Assembly: GCF_014203795.1 (NCBI RefSeq) | Contig: NZ_JACHJU010000004.1 | Location: 62,001 to 126,000 of the forward strand | Origin: Streptosporangium album | Lineage (GTDB): Bacteria > Actinomycetota > Actinomycetes > Streptosporangiales > Streptosporangiaceae | Length of the DNA stretch: 64,000 bases | Direction of reading: 5' to 3' | Shown: in pieces, positions 52,036-61,032 of the stretch | Layout: each line of letters starts with the position of its first letter | Position numbering within the stretch: the first letter of the stretch is position 1 | The notes under the pieces: model-generated | The model's database searches: none | Seen by the model: only the letters and a program-made list of their open reading frames with translations | What the model was told of the DNA's origin: nothing | Position numbers and translations under genes: made by a program

Positions 52036-53526
52036 CAGGGCCCCGGCGTTGATTCGCTATGTCCCGCTTCTTCGGGTTGATCAAATGTTGTAGACGGCGA
52101 AGGCGTCGTTGTGATCGAGGAGGTCGCGGCGGGCATGGGCGATGTTGGCTCGGTCTGCCAGACGGGCGGTGCTGATCGCCAGATTGCGGAAGCTGGCCAG
52201 GGCTCTGGGTGCGGTGCCTGTCCGGAGCTGGGAGAGGTCCTCCCGGAAGGTCACGTCGCGGACCCGGTGGAGACGATTTTCCACTCCCCAGTGCGCGCGT
52301 TCGTAATGGTTGAGCTGGGCGGGCCCGGCCAGCGTGGTGGGCATGCCGGTGATGCCGTACACGATCTCTTTGCTGGTCCATGCGCCGTCCAGATCGCCGA
52401 CGTCGCGGCGGAGCCGGAAGGCTTGCCGGGCACCTGGGAAGAGGGTGTCGTCTGCTTCGGCGGTGCGGATGGTCCGGCGTTCGGTGCGGTCGTGCCCACG
52501 ATCGCACTCGATGGCGGTGGTGTCGCTCCATTCGGCATCCGGGCCGCTCAGCAGGGCTTGCGCGGCGGTGCGGGCCAGCGGTTGGTTTCCCTTCAAAATG
52601 AGGATGTAGTGGGCTTCCAACTGCTCGGTGATCAAGCGGGCGGTGGCCTTGGTGGTGTGCAGGGCGTCCAGAGTCAACACCATCCCGGCGACCTCCAGCT
52701 GCGGCAGCGGCGTGCGGGCGGCCGGGCCCTCGCCCCGTTTGCCGGCGACCTGGCACTGTCCAAGGATCACCCCGTGCTCGTGGCTGATCGCCCCGACCAG
52801 AAAGACGCGCCCGCCCTGCTCGGTCCGGGCGCCGCGGCTGACCTTGCCGTCCAGGGCGGCACCGGGCAGCAGCCCGTCCGGGGCGGGATGGGTGAGCTGC
52901 CGTCGGGCTGCGCGGCGTTGCTCGCGCTCGACGGGGCCGGGTGTATCGGGGATCTGTGGGATGGGTGCCGCCTGGCGTACGGCATCGGCCACGTAGCCGC
53001 TGATCGCCGCGTCCAGCGCGTCGGCGTCCACGTCGGCCAGGACCCGGCGGAAAGTTCGTTCGCCGGGCACGGTGAACAGACCGGTGAACGGGTCACGGTA
53101 GGCGCCCAGCCGCTGCGGCACCTGCTGGGAGGTCCGGGCGGCCCACTGCCAGATCGCCGCGATGCTGTTGCTGCCGACCACGAGCGTCGCGCACGCGGTC
53201 AACGCCAAGATGACCACCAGCGGATGCCGCAGCCCGCAGGCCGAGCGCTGATCGGGCGCTGTCGCCAACCGGCCCAACAACGCCGATTCCACCACGACCG
53301 GGTCGGCGGCCGGTTCCGCTTCCCACAACGCCAGGTCGGCGAGCCGGTCAAGACACGGGACGGAACAGGGGCTGGTCGGGGAAGATGGGACACGAGCGCG
53401 ACTCCTGCTGCGATCTTGGGTTTGGAGACCTGAAAGATCACCAGAAGTCGCGCTCTTTCGCATGCCACCTGCCGAAACCCTCAACCGCGCCATACCGCAT
53501 CAGAACTCAAGAACGCCGGGGCCCTG
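52036..53526 (-). mobile_element. ISAs1-family insertion sequence, copy B (inverted relative to copy A)
   Basis: A 1491-bp element with the same 15-bp ends (CAGGGCCCCGGCGTT) as the copy at 21517-23008, nearly identical in sequence but one base shorter. Flanks end CATCCGCGGC and start CCAGCAGGTA, so no target duplication is seen. It truncates the Rhs gene. Confidence 0.9.
52081..53493 (-). CDS. ISAs1-family transposase (copy B), altered N-terminus
   Basis: Same DDE transposase as copy A with a few substitutions (GRLATAPDQ against GRLATVPDQ). Near 53396 one G is missing compared with copy A, so the GTG that starts copy A now reads VSHLPRPAP in another frame. The catalytic frame stays open upstream (to 53493) but would need a different start without the AGGAG signal. 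This copy may be poorly expressed and rely on copy A in trans. Confidence 0.85.
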   Translation of the reverse strand: MARLRVSAGGMRKSATSGDLSGLQTQDRSRSRARVPSSPTSPCSVPCLDRLADLALWEAEPAADPVVVESALLGRLATAPDQRSACGLRHPLVVILALTACATLVVGSNSIAAIWQWAARTSQQVPQRLGAYRDPFTGLFTVPGERTFRRVLADVDADALDAAISGYVADAVRQAAPIPQIPDTPGPVEREQRRAARRQLTHPAPDGLLPGAALDGKVSRGARTEQGGRVFLVGAISHEHGVILGQCQVAGKRGEGPAARTPLPQLEVAGMVLTLDALHTTKATARLITEQLEAHYILILKGNQPLARTAAQALLSGPDAEWSDTTAIECDRGHDRTERRTIRTAEADDTLFPGARQAFRLRRDVGDLDGAWTSKEIVYGITGMPTTLAGPAQLNHYERAHWGVENRLHRVRDVTFREDLSQLRTGTAPRALASFRNLAISTARLADRANIAHARRDLLDHNDAFAVYNI

Positions 53527-54319
53527 CCAGCAGGTAGACGTTGCCGACTCCGAACGATAGAAGCGGAAAGCCGAGCTGAGTATGGGGAGATAAGGCACGC
53601 TTTCGTCTCTTGGAAGAGACGAAATCCGGCGTTGCAAGGCAGCGGTACGGCCCGTGGAGAGAGCCTCAAAACGCAGTGTGGCGGCAGAGCCGAGGCAGGG
53701 AGGAACGGCAGGCATCACCGACGATGAGCACGCGCAGCTGCGCCGCAAGCTCGAAAACGAGGCCTGACGAAGACTCGCGACTCACCATTTGCTGCGGAGG
53801 TGGCCGTCTCAGCACGACCCTGATCCGTCCACTCCATGACGGTCGTCCCGACGGTCCCTTCGAAGGCCTGACCCTCAGTGATCCTCCTCGCCCAGGGCCC
53901 GGCATCGGCTCTGTGCCAGGGCGGCCGCCAGCGGGAAGGAGGGGCGTCAGGCCATCGGGAAAGCCAGATTCTTCCTCTGGACGTCACGCACCGTTTCCCC
54001 GTCTGCAACGTGCCAGACGGGTACCGGGGGGCCGGGATTCCCGCGTTATCCCAGCTCAACGGCGAGATGGTGGAAGCTCAGGCCGGGGCTGACCGAACCT
54101 CTCATTGTGTAATTATTTAGTCGCTAAGGGTAGCGGATGGCGGAGTGTGCGGAATCGGTTGCGAACGTTGAGTCAAGGGCTGTTGAGTGTGTCTCGACAG
54201 ACTCCGGTTACCCGGACCGGGCCTGGGCGGCGTATTTGGCATGCGCTTACCCAGGCCGCCGCCGGTGCCGGGGGAGTGTGTGATGGCCCGACGCAGAATC
54301 CTCCACGTGTGCACGACAT
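53527..54319. other. About 0.8 kb without a convincing gene
   Basis: Right flank of ISAs1 copy B. Frames here are short and mutually overlapping with no homology that I recognise apart from a possible IS3 OrfA tail near 53640-53767. It looks like degraded mobile-element DNA. Confidence 0.5.
53640..53767 (+). pseudogene. Possible IS3 OrfA remnant
   Basis: A plus-strand frame reads VERASKRSVAAEPRQ, then GITDDEHAQLRRKLENEA and a stop, resembling the end of IS3-type OrfA (GIT..E...LRRENE leucine-zipper region). Weak and short. Confidence 0.3.
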
Positions 54320-54456
54320 GGGGTCCCGGTAGCACTAGCGAAAAATCCAACGGATATGCAGGTCAGAGCTTCCTTAAGAACCTTCGGGCACAGCCTGGAA
54401 GGTGGGCCGCTGACCTGCATATCCGTTGTTTCCTGCGCCGTTACTACTGGGACCCC
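54320..54456. mobile_element. 137-bp MITE-like element, copy 2
   Basis: Same length and arrangement as copy 1 (40557-40693): outer ends GGGGTCCCGGTAGCA / TACTACTGGGACCCC, inner 18-bp inverted repeats at 54349-54366 and 54410-54427. A handful of single-base differences, all outside the 18-bp arms. Confidence 0.85.
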
Positions 54457-54616
54457 GTGAAGAGAACTTCGGACGAGGTGTTGAGAAACCTTCGATTCTT
54501 CGACACCCAGCACGGATATCGAAACCACCGACATCCGAACGGTGGATGGCGGCAACTCCGCCCGTGTCGGCTCGCTAACGCCACTGGCCGTTCCGTTGTC
54601 GATCAAGCCCCGGGCC

Positions 54617-57094
54617 CTAGCGGTGTGCCGTCAGCGTGTAGGCGCCCCGGGCGCAGCCAGTGACGCGCCAGCCGCCCGGTGCCTGCCGGGCGGTGACGCC
54701 CGTGAGTCCGCTACTACGGACGACCGGCCGGGCGCCGCCGGGGAACCAGACGTCGAGGCCGCACCCGGCGCCCTCGCCCTGGGCCGTGAGGCTCGCCTGG
54801 TCCGACGTGAGGCCGGTCAGGCGGCCGGGGGCGGAGCGGGGATAGGGGCGCGAGAGCTCGGCGACGTATTCGGGGGGCGGGGGCAGATCCTTCCCGGTGG
54901 CACAGTCCTCGATCATGAGGTTGCCGCCGGTCTTGGCCTCGGCTCCGGCGTGGGCGTCGCCGCAGGACTGTTTCCAGACCCAGAACGCGCCGCCGATGCG
55001 GTGCCGATCCTCTTGGTCGGTGTATTTCGTGATCGGGGCCGAGGTGGGGTCGCCGAACCAGCCCCACTCCCCCGACCAGAGCCCGGCGCCGTAGTACGCC
55101 GCCGCCCGGCTCGCCAGGTCGAAGCCGCGCTCGATGCTCGTGACGGTGAGGCCGGTGCCCTGGTCGATGGTGATCGACTCGTTGTAGAGGTGGGGAGCGA
55201 AGACGAGCAGCCGGTCGTCGGTGAAGTCCTTGGGCACCGAGACCTCGAAGCCGAGACCCGACCAGAGCACGGACGGCTCGAAGAAGACCAGGTGCGGGAA
55301 GCCGCGCTTCTCGCCCGCCCTGATGGCCTTGATCGCTCGGTCGTAGTAGCGGCCGAGTAGGACGCCGGAGGTGATCGGCGGGGCCTCGCCGAAGCCGGGC
55401 TCGTTCAGCAGGTCGTATCCGGCGACCATCGGCTCGCTCGCGAACCGCTCCGCCAGCATGCCCCAGGCGGCGACCAGGCGGGTCTGTATGCCGTCCCTGT
55501 CTTGGTAGAAGTTGGTGAAGGCGCGGGCGACGGCCGGAGAGATATCGCGTCCGGTGAACTCGCACTTGGGGGCACCGTCGAAGCGGTCGGCCCAGGTGGG
55601 GGCGCCGTCCCAGCCGTGCATCGGGGAACTGTTCTCGCAGGTGGTGCCGGGGGCGGCGTTGACGCCCTTGCCCCAGGCGTCCTGGTGCATGTCGATGACC
55701 GTGCGCAGGCCGTGCTTGGCCGCGGTCTCGACGGCCCAGGAGACCCTGGCGAGGTAGGCCGGGTCGTAGTGGCCGGGCTGGGGTTCCAGGGCTGACCAGG
55801 ACAGGGCGAGGCGGATGACGTTAAAGCCCATCTGCTCCATGCCGGCGAAGTCGGCCTCGGTGAGCGGTCGCGTCACCGCTTTGTCTGGAAATTTCTGAAA
55901 GTAGTCTTCGAGCTGGTTGACGTTCACGCCGCGCAGCAGCACCTCGTTGCCGTCGGCGTCGACGATCCTGCGGTCGGCTGAGAGCGTCAGCCCCTTGGTG
56001 CGTGGTGGCTGCGCGGTGGTGGTGCCGGGCTGCAGGAGCGGTACGGCGAGCGCCGCCGCGGCCACGACGGCCGCCATCCGTATCGGCGCGGAGAAGGCGG
56101 CGCCCTTACGCGCCGAGAGAAGGGTGGCTCTTCGCGCCGGGAGGGCGGTGGGGAGGAGGGCGATGAGGGCTGCCGTTGCGAGGGCGAGGAGGGCGCCGAG
56201 GGAGAGCGCGGGGGCGAGGCGGAGCATGATCGCCGGTGCCCAGAACGTGTCGCCGCCCGCCAGGTCGCCGGGGAGCCCGATGACCACCTCGACCAGGCCC
56301 AGCGTCGCGGCCGCGCCCAGCGCGGAGATCCCGGCCACGATGGCCCGCGGCGAGGTGGTGGTGCTGAGCCAGCGGTTCAGTACCCAGGTCATCACGCCCA
56401 GCAGGGTGACGGCGGCGAGGCAGCCCAGCGGTCCCGCCTCAGGCGCCGGGGCCAGCGGGGAGTCGCCGATGGCGTACCCGACGGGCGAGCCGCCCCACCA
56501 CACCCCACCGACCGACGCGCCCAAGACCACGGCCACCCCCGCCACCACCCACCCCGGCCCCCAGGCCGATGGGAAGAACGACCCCGAGGCCGCAGCGGGT
56601 CCAGCGCCCGACCCCAGGGAGGACGGGGAGGTCGAGCTCGAAGGGGGTGGGGTGGGGCGGCGGCGTAGGAGCTGGGTGAGCCAGGTGGCCGCCAGGACCG
56701 GCAGGCCGAAGACCGCCGCCTTGACGCCGGTGAAGCCGGTCGACCACGCCAGGTAGACCACATCATCAAAGGCCATCACCAGCGACATCATCAGCTTGGC
56801 CGCCATCGCCGACCACACCACCGCACCCCACACCAGCAGTGCCGTACGCAGCGGGGCACGCCCGCGCGCGACCGCCCACGCCAGGGCCCCGACCCCCGCC
56901 AGCAGCAGCGGCACGTAGATGGCCAGCGCGGCCACCTGCCAGAGCCCGGCGACGGGTAGCAGGTCGGCGCCCGTCCACGTGTACGGCGCGGCCAGCCCCG
57001 ACGGGTCGAACGCCGCCCCCAGCACGATGACGGCGGCCAGCACCACGACGGCGATCGGCGACAACCAACGGTTCCTCATAGTGTCGACGACCAT
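54617..57094 (-). CDS. Membrane-anchored GH5 glycoside hydrolase (endoglycoceramidase-like)
   Basis: An 825-aa protein from ATG 57094 (820 aa from ATG 57079). The N-terminal 330 residues contain about eight hydrophobic segments (SPIAVVVLAAVIVLGAA, QVAALAIYVPLLLAGVGALA, and further) broken by a Ser/Pro linker, so the enzyme is tethered with its catalytic domain probably outside. The GH5 domain begins near 375: IVDADGNEVLLRGVNVNQLE, FNVIRLALSWSALEPQPGHY, GYDLLNEPGFGEAP with acid/base Glu565, GLWSGEWGWFG with nucleophile Glu676. It cleaves beta-glycosidic bonds, perhaps of glycolipids or glycans. A perfect palindrome covers the start. A broken GH5 relative lies 0.5 kb away on the opposite strand. 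Confidence 0.88.
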   Translation of the reverse strand: MVVDTMRNRWLSPIAVVVLAAVIVLGAAFDPSGLAAPYTWTGADLLPVAGLWQVAALAIYVPLLLAGVGALAWAVARGRAPLRTALLVWGAVVWSAMAAKLMMSLVMAFDDVVYLAWSTGFTGVKAAVFGLPVLAATWLTQLLRRRPTPPPSSSTSPSSLGSGAGPAAASGSFFPSAWGPGWVVAGVAVVLGASVGGVWWGGSPVGYAIGDSPLAPAPEAGPLGCLAAVTLLGVMTWVLNRWLSTTTSPRAIVAGISALGAAATLGLVEVVIGLPGDLAGGDTFWAPAIMLRLAPALSLGALLALATAALIALLPTALPARRATLLSARKGAAFSAPIRMAAVVAAAALAVPLLQPGTTTAQPPRTKGLTLSADRRIVDADGNEVLLRGVNVNQLEDYFQKFPDKAVTRPLTEADFAGMEQMGFNVIRLALSWSALEPQPGHYDPAYLARVSWAVETAAKHGLRTVIDMHQDAWGKGVNAAPGTTCENSSPMHGWDGAPTWADRFDGAPKCEFTGRDISPAVARAFTNFYQDRDGIQTRLVAAWGMLAERFASEPMVAGYDLLNEPGFGEAPPITSGVLLGRYYDRAIKAIRAGEKRGFPHLVFFEPSVLWSGLGFEVSVPKDFTDDRLLVFAPHLYNESITIDQGTGLTVTSIERGFDLASRAAAYYGAGLWSGEWGWFGDPTSAPITKYTDQEDRHRIGGAFWVWKQSCGDAHAGAEAKTGGNLMIEDCATGKDLPPPPEYVAELSRPYPRSAPGRLTGLTSDQASLTAQGEGAGCGLDVWFPGGARPVVRSSGLTGVTARQAPGGWRVTGCARGAYTLTAHR

Positions 57095-57116
57095 ATATGA
57101 GCACTGCTCATATATG
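57092..57116. promoter_or_regulatory. Perfect 25-bp palindrome over the GH5 start codon
   Basis: Arms CATATATGAGCA and TGCTCATATATG with one central base, AT-rich in GC-rich DNA. The first ATG of the GH5 gene lies within it. It looks like a repressor operator; no ribosome-binding site is seen upstream, so a leaderless transcript is possible. Confidence 0.7.
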
Positions 57117-57156
57117 AAGATCTGGATCGATCTTCTCGATCCACTCGGGGCGGTTC

Positions 57157-57628
57157 GGGGCTGGACCTGCAACGGAACCAGAACGCACGATTAGCTCTGT
57201 TCATTCAGGTCAACGGAATACCGAGAGGGCCGTTGGGCTGATCGTCGAGGGTGATGAGCTTTCGAACGTGGTATCGGACATGATCGAACAAGGGGCTCGG
57301 GAGATTGGTCATGTTCCGGAACCCGGCTCCGATCCGCAAGTTTCGGGACGCTGATTCCGGACGGAGTTACGGACGCCTGTCGGGGCCGGTCGGAGCCCGC
57401 GCGCAGCCCTACTCGATCTTGTCCGCTGCTGAGGACTTCCGGACACGGAGATCACCCGCACCGCACGCCGCCGCACCGGGTGATCCGACCCCAAGCCCGT
57501 GATCACATCCGGGCTGCGCCGGAACCGGAACGTACGCCAACGCCTCCACGTCGGCCCCATTTGGCACCCGCATTGACCTGCCCGGACCGACTTAACGTAC
57601 GAAACGGTTCCGTTGCAGGTCCACCCCC
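57157..57628. repeat. 472-bp segment bounded by 23-bp inverted repeats
   Basis: TGGACCTGCAACGGAACC (with GGGGC before it, 57157-57179) and its complement (57606-57628) are inverted, 22 of 23 bases matching. Between them no gene is supported. The right arm abuts the truncated GH5 pseudogene exactly, so this may be a small insertion or a rearrangement scar. Confidence 0.55.
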
Positions 57629-58546
57629 ATGTACTACCTGGAGCCGGGCGTCATCCGCGCCTTCGACCACTTCTGGAACACCACCGGCGAGCACCCGGAG
57701 TTGATGGACCGCTACGCCAAGGCGTGGAAGGCGGTCGCCGCCAGGTTCAAGGACGACCCCGCAGTGCTCGGCTACGACCTGATGAACGAACCCTGGGGCG
57801 GCTCGATCCAGGGCCCGCAGTTCGAGACCGGCCCGCTGGCCACCCTCTACCGCAGGACCATCGCCGAGATCCGGTCCGTGGACAAGGACAGCTGGATCTT
57901 CCTGGAACCGCAGGCGGTGGGCGTCAACTGGGGCCTGCCCTCGGCGCTCCCGCACTTCGACGACCCCCGGAGCGGCCTGCCCCGCATCGCATTCGCCCCG
58001 CACCTCTACCCGCTTCCCCTCGACCTGGGCGAGGACTACACCGCAGGGTCCAAGGAGTGGACCGACCGTACGCTCGGCTGGTGGCGCGAGAACGTGCTGC
58101 GCACGGCGGGCCGGCTCGGCGCCCCGGTCCTGCTGGGGGAGTTCGGCCTGGACATGACCAGGCCGGGCGCGAGCGACCTGGTGAACCGGGTCGTACGGCT
58201 CGGCGAGCAGATGGGCGCGGGCATGGCGTACTGATCGCGGGACCCGTGGTCCTGGGGCCCGTACGACGAGAGCGGCAAGGCCACGCCCCTCGTCGGCGCC
58301 TACGCCAGGCCCTATCCGCGGGCGATCGGCGGCGTCCCGCTGATCAGCAGCTCCGACCGGCGCTCGCTGACCGTGACCTTCGACGGCAACGAGACGGGCC
58401 CGACCGAGATCTACCTGCCCACGGCCGGCTTCCCGAACGGGGGCAGGGCCTCGGAAGGCGAGGCCACCTGGGACGCGGCCAGGCGTGTCCTGACCGTCAG
58501 GACCAAGGCGTCCGGCCGGATCACCCTCACTGTCACCCCCGAATAG
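57629..58546 (+). pseudogene. GH5 hydrolase, N-terminus missing and in-frame TGA
   Basis: The C-terminal two-thirds of an endoglycoceramidase-like GH5: YYLEPGVIRAFDHFWNTTGE, VLGYDLMNEPWGG with the acid/base Glu, APVLLGEFGLDMTRPG with the nucleophile Glu, and a beta-sandwich tail ending GRITLTVTPE. The frame is broken by TGA at 58232-58234 (GMAY-stop-SRDPWSWGPY), very likely a Trp codon TGG before mutation. The N-terminal barrel strands are absent upstream. Not functional, unless the stop is a sequencing error and a start exists elsewhere. Confidence 0.85.
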
Positions 58547-58808
58547 CCGGGCCGCGCCTGCGGAAAGCCCGGGGCGTGAGCGCCGCGCCGCCGAGCTCGG
58601 CGTACGCGCGGTGCAGGTTGCCGACGATCCGCTCGGGGTCGTTCAGCTCTCCGTACGGCCCCAGATCGATCTCGCGTGCGGTCTGGAGCGGAGAGAGAGG
58701 CACGCGGCCCTGCTCTCGCGGGCCCTCGTAGAAATGGCCGGTTTCGTGGGAAATGTCGGTTCGTTCGGACGATTTCAGGCAGGAATCGAGGAGCCGTCCA
58801 CGTCTCAT
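58533..58808 (-). CDS. 91-aa frame with metallohydrolase-like tail, probable remnant
   Basis: ATG 58808 is preceded by GAGGAGGAG, so it may be translated. The C-terminal part (REIDLGPYGELNDPERIVGN, then LHRAYAELGG) resembles the last helix of MBL-fold or amidohydrolase-type proteins; the N-terminal 25 residues do not. Looks like a deletion joining a start region to a gene end. It diverges from the histidine kinase gene. Confidence 0.35.
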   Translation of the reverse strand: MRRGRLLDSCLKSSERTDISHETGHFYEGPREQGRVPLSPLQTAREIDLGPYGELNDPERIVGNLHRAYAELGGAALTPRAFRRRGPAIRG

Positions 58809-58851
58809 GGTCTCCTCCTCAAGAGGCACTGAAGTTCGTACAGTGGCTCCT

Positions 58852-60015
58852 ATGCCGCGCCCACTGTCCAGAGACGCCGCGATCGACGTGCTGCTGGCGG
58901 CGATGGTCGCCGCCGTCACGGTGGGCGGGACGGCCGTCATCGCCTGGTCGTCCTCGCCCGGCCGGCTGCCTGACTGGGCCGGATACCTGATCCTGCTCGG
59001 GATGTCGGCGCTGCTGGTGACCCGGCGGGCGGCGCCGACGCTGACGATGGTCGCCGTGCTGGCGGGCTCGCTGTTCTACCAGGCGTTCAACCTGCCGGGC
59101 GGGGCCTTCACCATCCCGCCGGCGGTCGCTTTCTTCAGCGCGGTCAGCGCCGGCCGCAGGGTCGTCGCCGTGGCCGCCATGGTGGCGTGGACGCTGGCCA
59201 CGTTCCTGCTCGGCGGCCTATGGGGCCGCGCCCCCGACGTCCAGGGGACGGTGTGGCTGGCGACCTGGATGGCCGTCATCCTCGTGGGGGGCGAGGTCTC
59301 GCGCGCCCGCCGCGAGCGGCTGCGGGCCGAACGCGAGGAGGCGGCCCAGGCCGAGCGGGCCCGCGAGGAGGAGGCCGGGCGCCGCGTCACCGAGGAACGG
59401 CTGCGCATCGCCAGAGAGCTGCACGACGTCCTCGCCCACAGCATCTCGGTGATCAATCTCCAGGCGGGGGTCTCCGAGCACCTGATCGACCGCGACCCGC
59501 AGCAGGCGCGCGCCGCGCTCGGGGCCATCCGCCAGGCCAGCAAGGAGGTGCTGGTCGAGCTGCGGAGCATGCTCGGCGTGCTGCGCGCCGTCGACGACGA
59601 CGGGCGCCCTCTCGCCCCGGCCCCCGGGATGGACCGCCTGCACGAGCTGGTCGATCGCGCCCGCGAGGCGCGGCTGGAGGTGTCGGTCACCCTGCCCGAG
59701 GAACGGCCCGAGCTGCCCGGCGGGGTGGACCTGGCGGTCTACCGGATCGTCTAGGAGTCGCTCACCAACATCATCCGTCATGCCGGGGCCAGCCGGGCGT
59801 ATGTGACGATCGGGGTCACCGACCGCGACGTCCTGGTGGAGGTCGCGGACGACGGCGCGGGCGTGCTGGCGGGCGCGCCGCTGCGCGAGGGCAACGGGCT
59901 GGTCGGGATGCGGGAACGGGTCATGGCCATCGGCGGGGAGTTCACCGCCGGACCGGCGGAGGGAAAGGGGTTCCGGGTGCAGGCGAGGCTACCGGCGCGG
60001 AGCGTGGCGGCGTGA
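58852..60015 (+). pseudogene. NarL-type sensor histidine kinase with in-frame amber codon
   Basis: A 387-codon frame: four to five membrane segments (1-150), a coiled segment, HisKA_3 with ERLRIARELHDVLAHSISVI (His191), and HATPase. TAG at 59752-59754 (codon 301) interrupts between VDLAVYRIV and ESLTNIIRHAGASRAY; the usual residue is Gln (CAG), so a single C-to-T change. The remainder, including DDGAGV and GLVGMRERV, stays in frame up to the GTGA overlap with the response regulator. Truncated product would lack the ATP-binding domain. Sequencing error cannot be excluded. Confidence 0.88.
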
Positions 60016-60677
60016 TCAAGGTGCTGCTCGCGGACGACCAGCCGCTGATCAGGATGGGGCTGCGCGCCCTGCTCGACTCAGAGCCGGACATCGAGGTGGT
60101 CGGCGAGGCGGCCGACGGGGGACAGGCCGTAGAGAGGGCCGCCGAGCTCCTCCCCGACGTCGTGCTGATGGACGTCAGGATGCCGGTGCTCGACGGTATC
60201 GAGGCGACCCGCCGCATCGCCGGCGATCCGCGGCTCGGCACCGTGCGGGTCGTCATCGTCACCATGTTCGAGCTGGACGAGTACGTGTTCCGGGGGCTCC
60301 GCGCCGGGGCCAGCGGCTTCCTCGTCAAGGACACCGATCCCGCCCAGCTGCTGCAGGCCGTACGGGTGGTCGCGGCCGGCGACTCGCTGCTCAGCCCCAG
60401 CGTCACCCGCCGCCTGATCACCGAGTACGCCGGCCGGACCGTCGACGCGCCGCCCACGCCGGAGCTGGACGTGCTCACCGACCGCGAGCGCGAGGTCGTG
60501 GCGCTCGTCGCCGCCGGGCTGTCCAACCAGGAGATCGCCGAGCGCATGGTGGTCAGCCCGGCGACGGCCAAGACGCACGTGAGCCGGGCGATGACCAAGC
60601 TGTCGGCGCGGGACCGGGCCCAGCTGGTGGTGTTCGCCTTCGAATCGGGGCTGGTGCGCCCGCGCCCGCGTCACTGA
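60012..60677 (+). CDS. NarL/FixJ-type response regulator
   Basis: A 221-aa regulator: receiver domain with VLLADDQPLIRMGLRALLDS, phospho-acceptor Asp54 in DVVLMDVRMPVLDG, Lys in GFLVKDTDP; C-terminal LuxR HTH LTDREREVVALVAAGLSNQE with SPATAKTHVSRAMTKL. GTG start overlaps the kinase stop by 4 bp. With the kinase broken it may be orphaned or phosphorylated by acetyl phosphate or another kinase. Targets unknown; the palindromes near 60885-60935 are candidates. Confidence 0.92.
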   Translation: MIKVLLADDQPLIRMGLRALLDSEPDIEVVGEAADGGQAVERAAELLPDVVLMDVRMPVLDGIEATRRIAGDPRLGTVRVVIVTMFELDEYVFRGLRAGASGFLVKDTDPAQLLQAVRVVAAGDSLLSPSVTRRLITEYAGRTVDAPPTPELDVLTDREREVVALVAAGLSNQEIAERMVVSPATAKTHVSRAMTKLSARDRAQLVVFAFESGLVRPRPRH

Positions 60678-60678
60678 C

Positions 60679-60890
60679 TCACCAGGCGACCGGCAGCTCC
60701 GGCAGGCCGCGGATGAGATGACCGCCCTCCGAGCGCAGTTCGCCGACGGGAACGGCGAGCCGCAGCCCCGGCAGGCGGCGCAGCGTCACGGCGAGCGCGA
60801 GCTCCAGCTCGACCCTCGCCAGCCGCGCCCCCAGGCAGTAGTGGATGCCCAGGCCGAAGGTCAAGCTCGCCGAGGCCGCCTGAGTACTCC
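60679..60890 (-). pseudogene. C-terminal remnant of a cytochrome P450
   Basis: About 65 residues: LTFGLGIHYCLGARLARVEL is the haem loop (FxxGxHxCxG with the Cys ligand) and the L-helix, followed by the normal tail ending GLPELPVAW. Everything upstream of the haem loop is missing; the frame runs into palindromes. Not functional. Confidence 0.85.
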
Positions 60891-60935
60891 CGGGGGAGTA
60901 GCCCGGCCGCGCGGCTGCTCCCCGGGGAGCAGCCG
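60885..60935. promoter_or_regulatory. Two adjacent CCCGGG-centred palindromes
   Basis: TACTCCC-GG-GGGAGTA (60885-60900) and a perfect 24-bp palindrome with arms CGGCTGCTCCCC / GGGGAGCAGCCG (60912-60935). Both share the CTCCC(C)GGGGAG core, suggesting two sites for one dimeric regulator upstream of cydA, or the scar of the P450 deletion. Confidence 0.5.
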
Positions 60936-60976
60936 AACGAGCCTCCCATGACCCGATGACCGTCCTCGGCCGCCGT

Positions 60977-61007
60977 GACAGGCTTGATCACCGTGATCAG
61001 GCCTGTC
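60977..61007. promoter_or_regulatory. 31-bp imperfect palindrome upstream of cydA
   Basis: GACAGGCTTGATCA-CCG-TGATCAGGCCTGTC: 14-bp arms with one mismatch, ending 26 bp before the cydA start. Probable operator for a redox or respiratory regulator; it is not the classical Rex site. Confidence 0.6.
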
Positions 61008-61032
61008 CGGTGACGGAAGCATTCGGAGCGAT

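Noticed and set aside
52111-53433. A 440-codon plus-strand frame, also present (473 codons) antisense to copy A
   Set aside because: Appears twice only because the ISAs1 element is duplicated; it is the antisense of the transposase.
60977-61007. Rex operator before cydA
   Set aside because: The palindrome lacks the TGTGAA-n6-TTCACA type core, so it is listed as an unknown operator.
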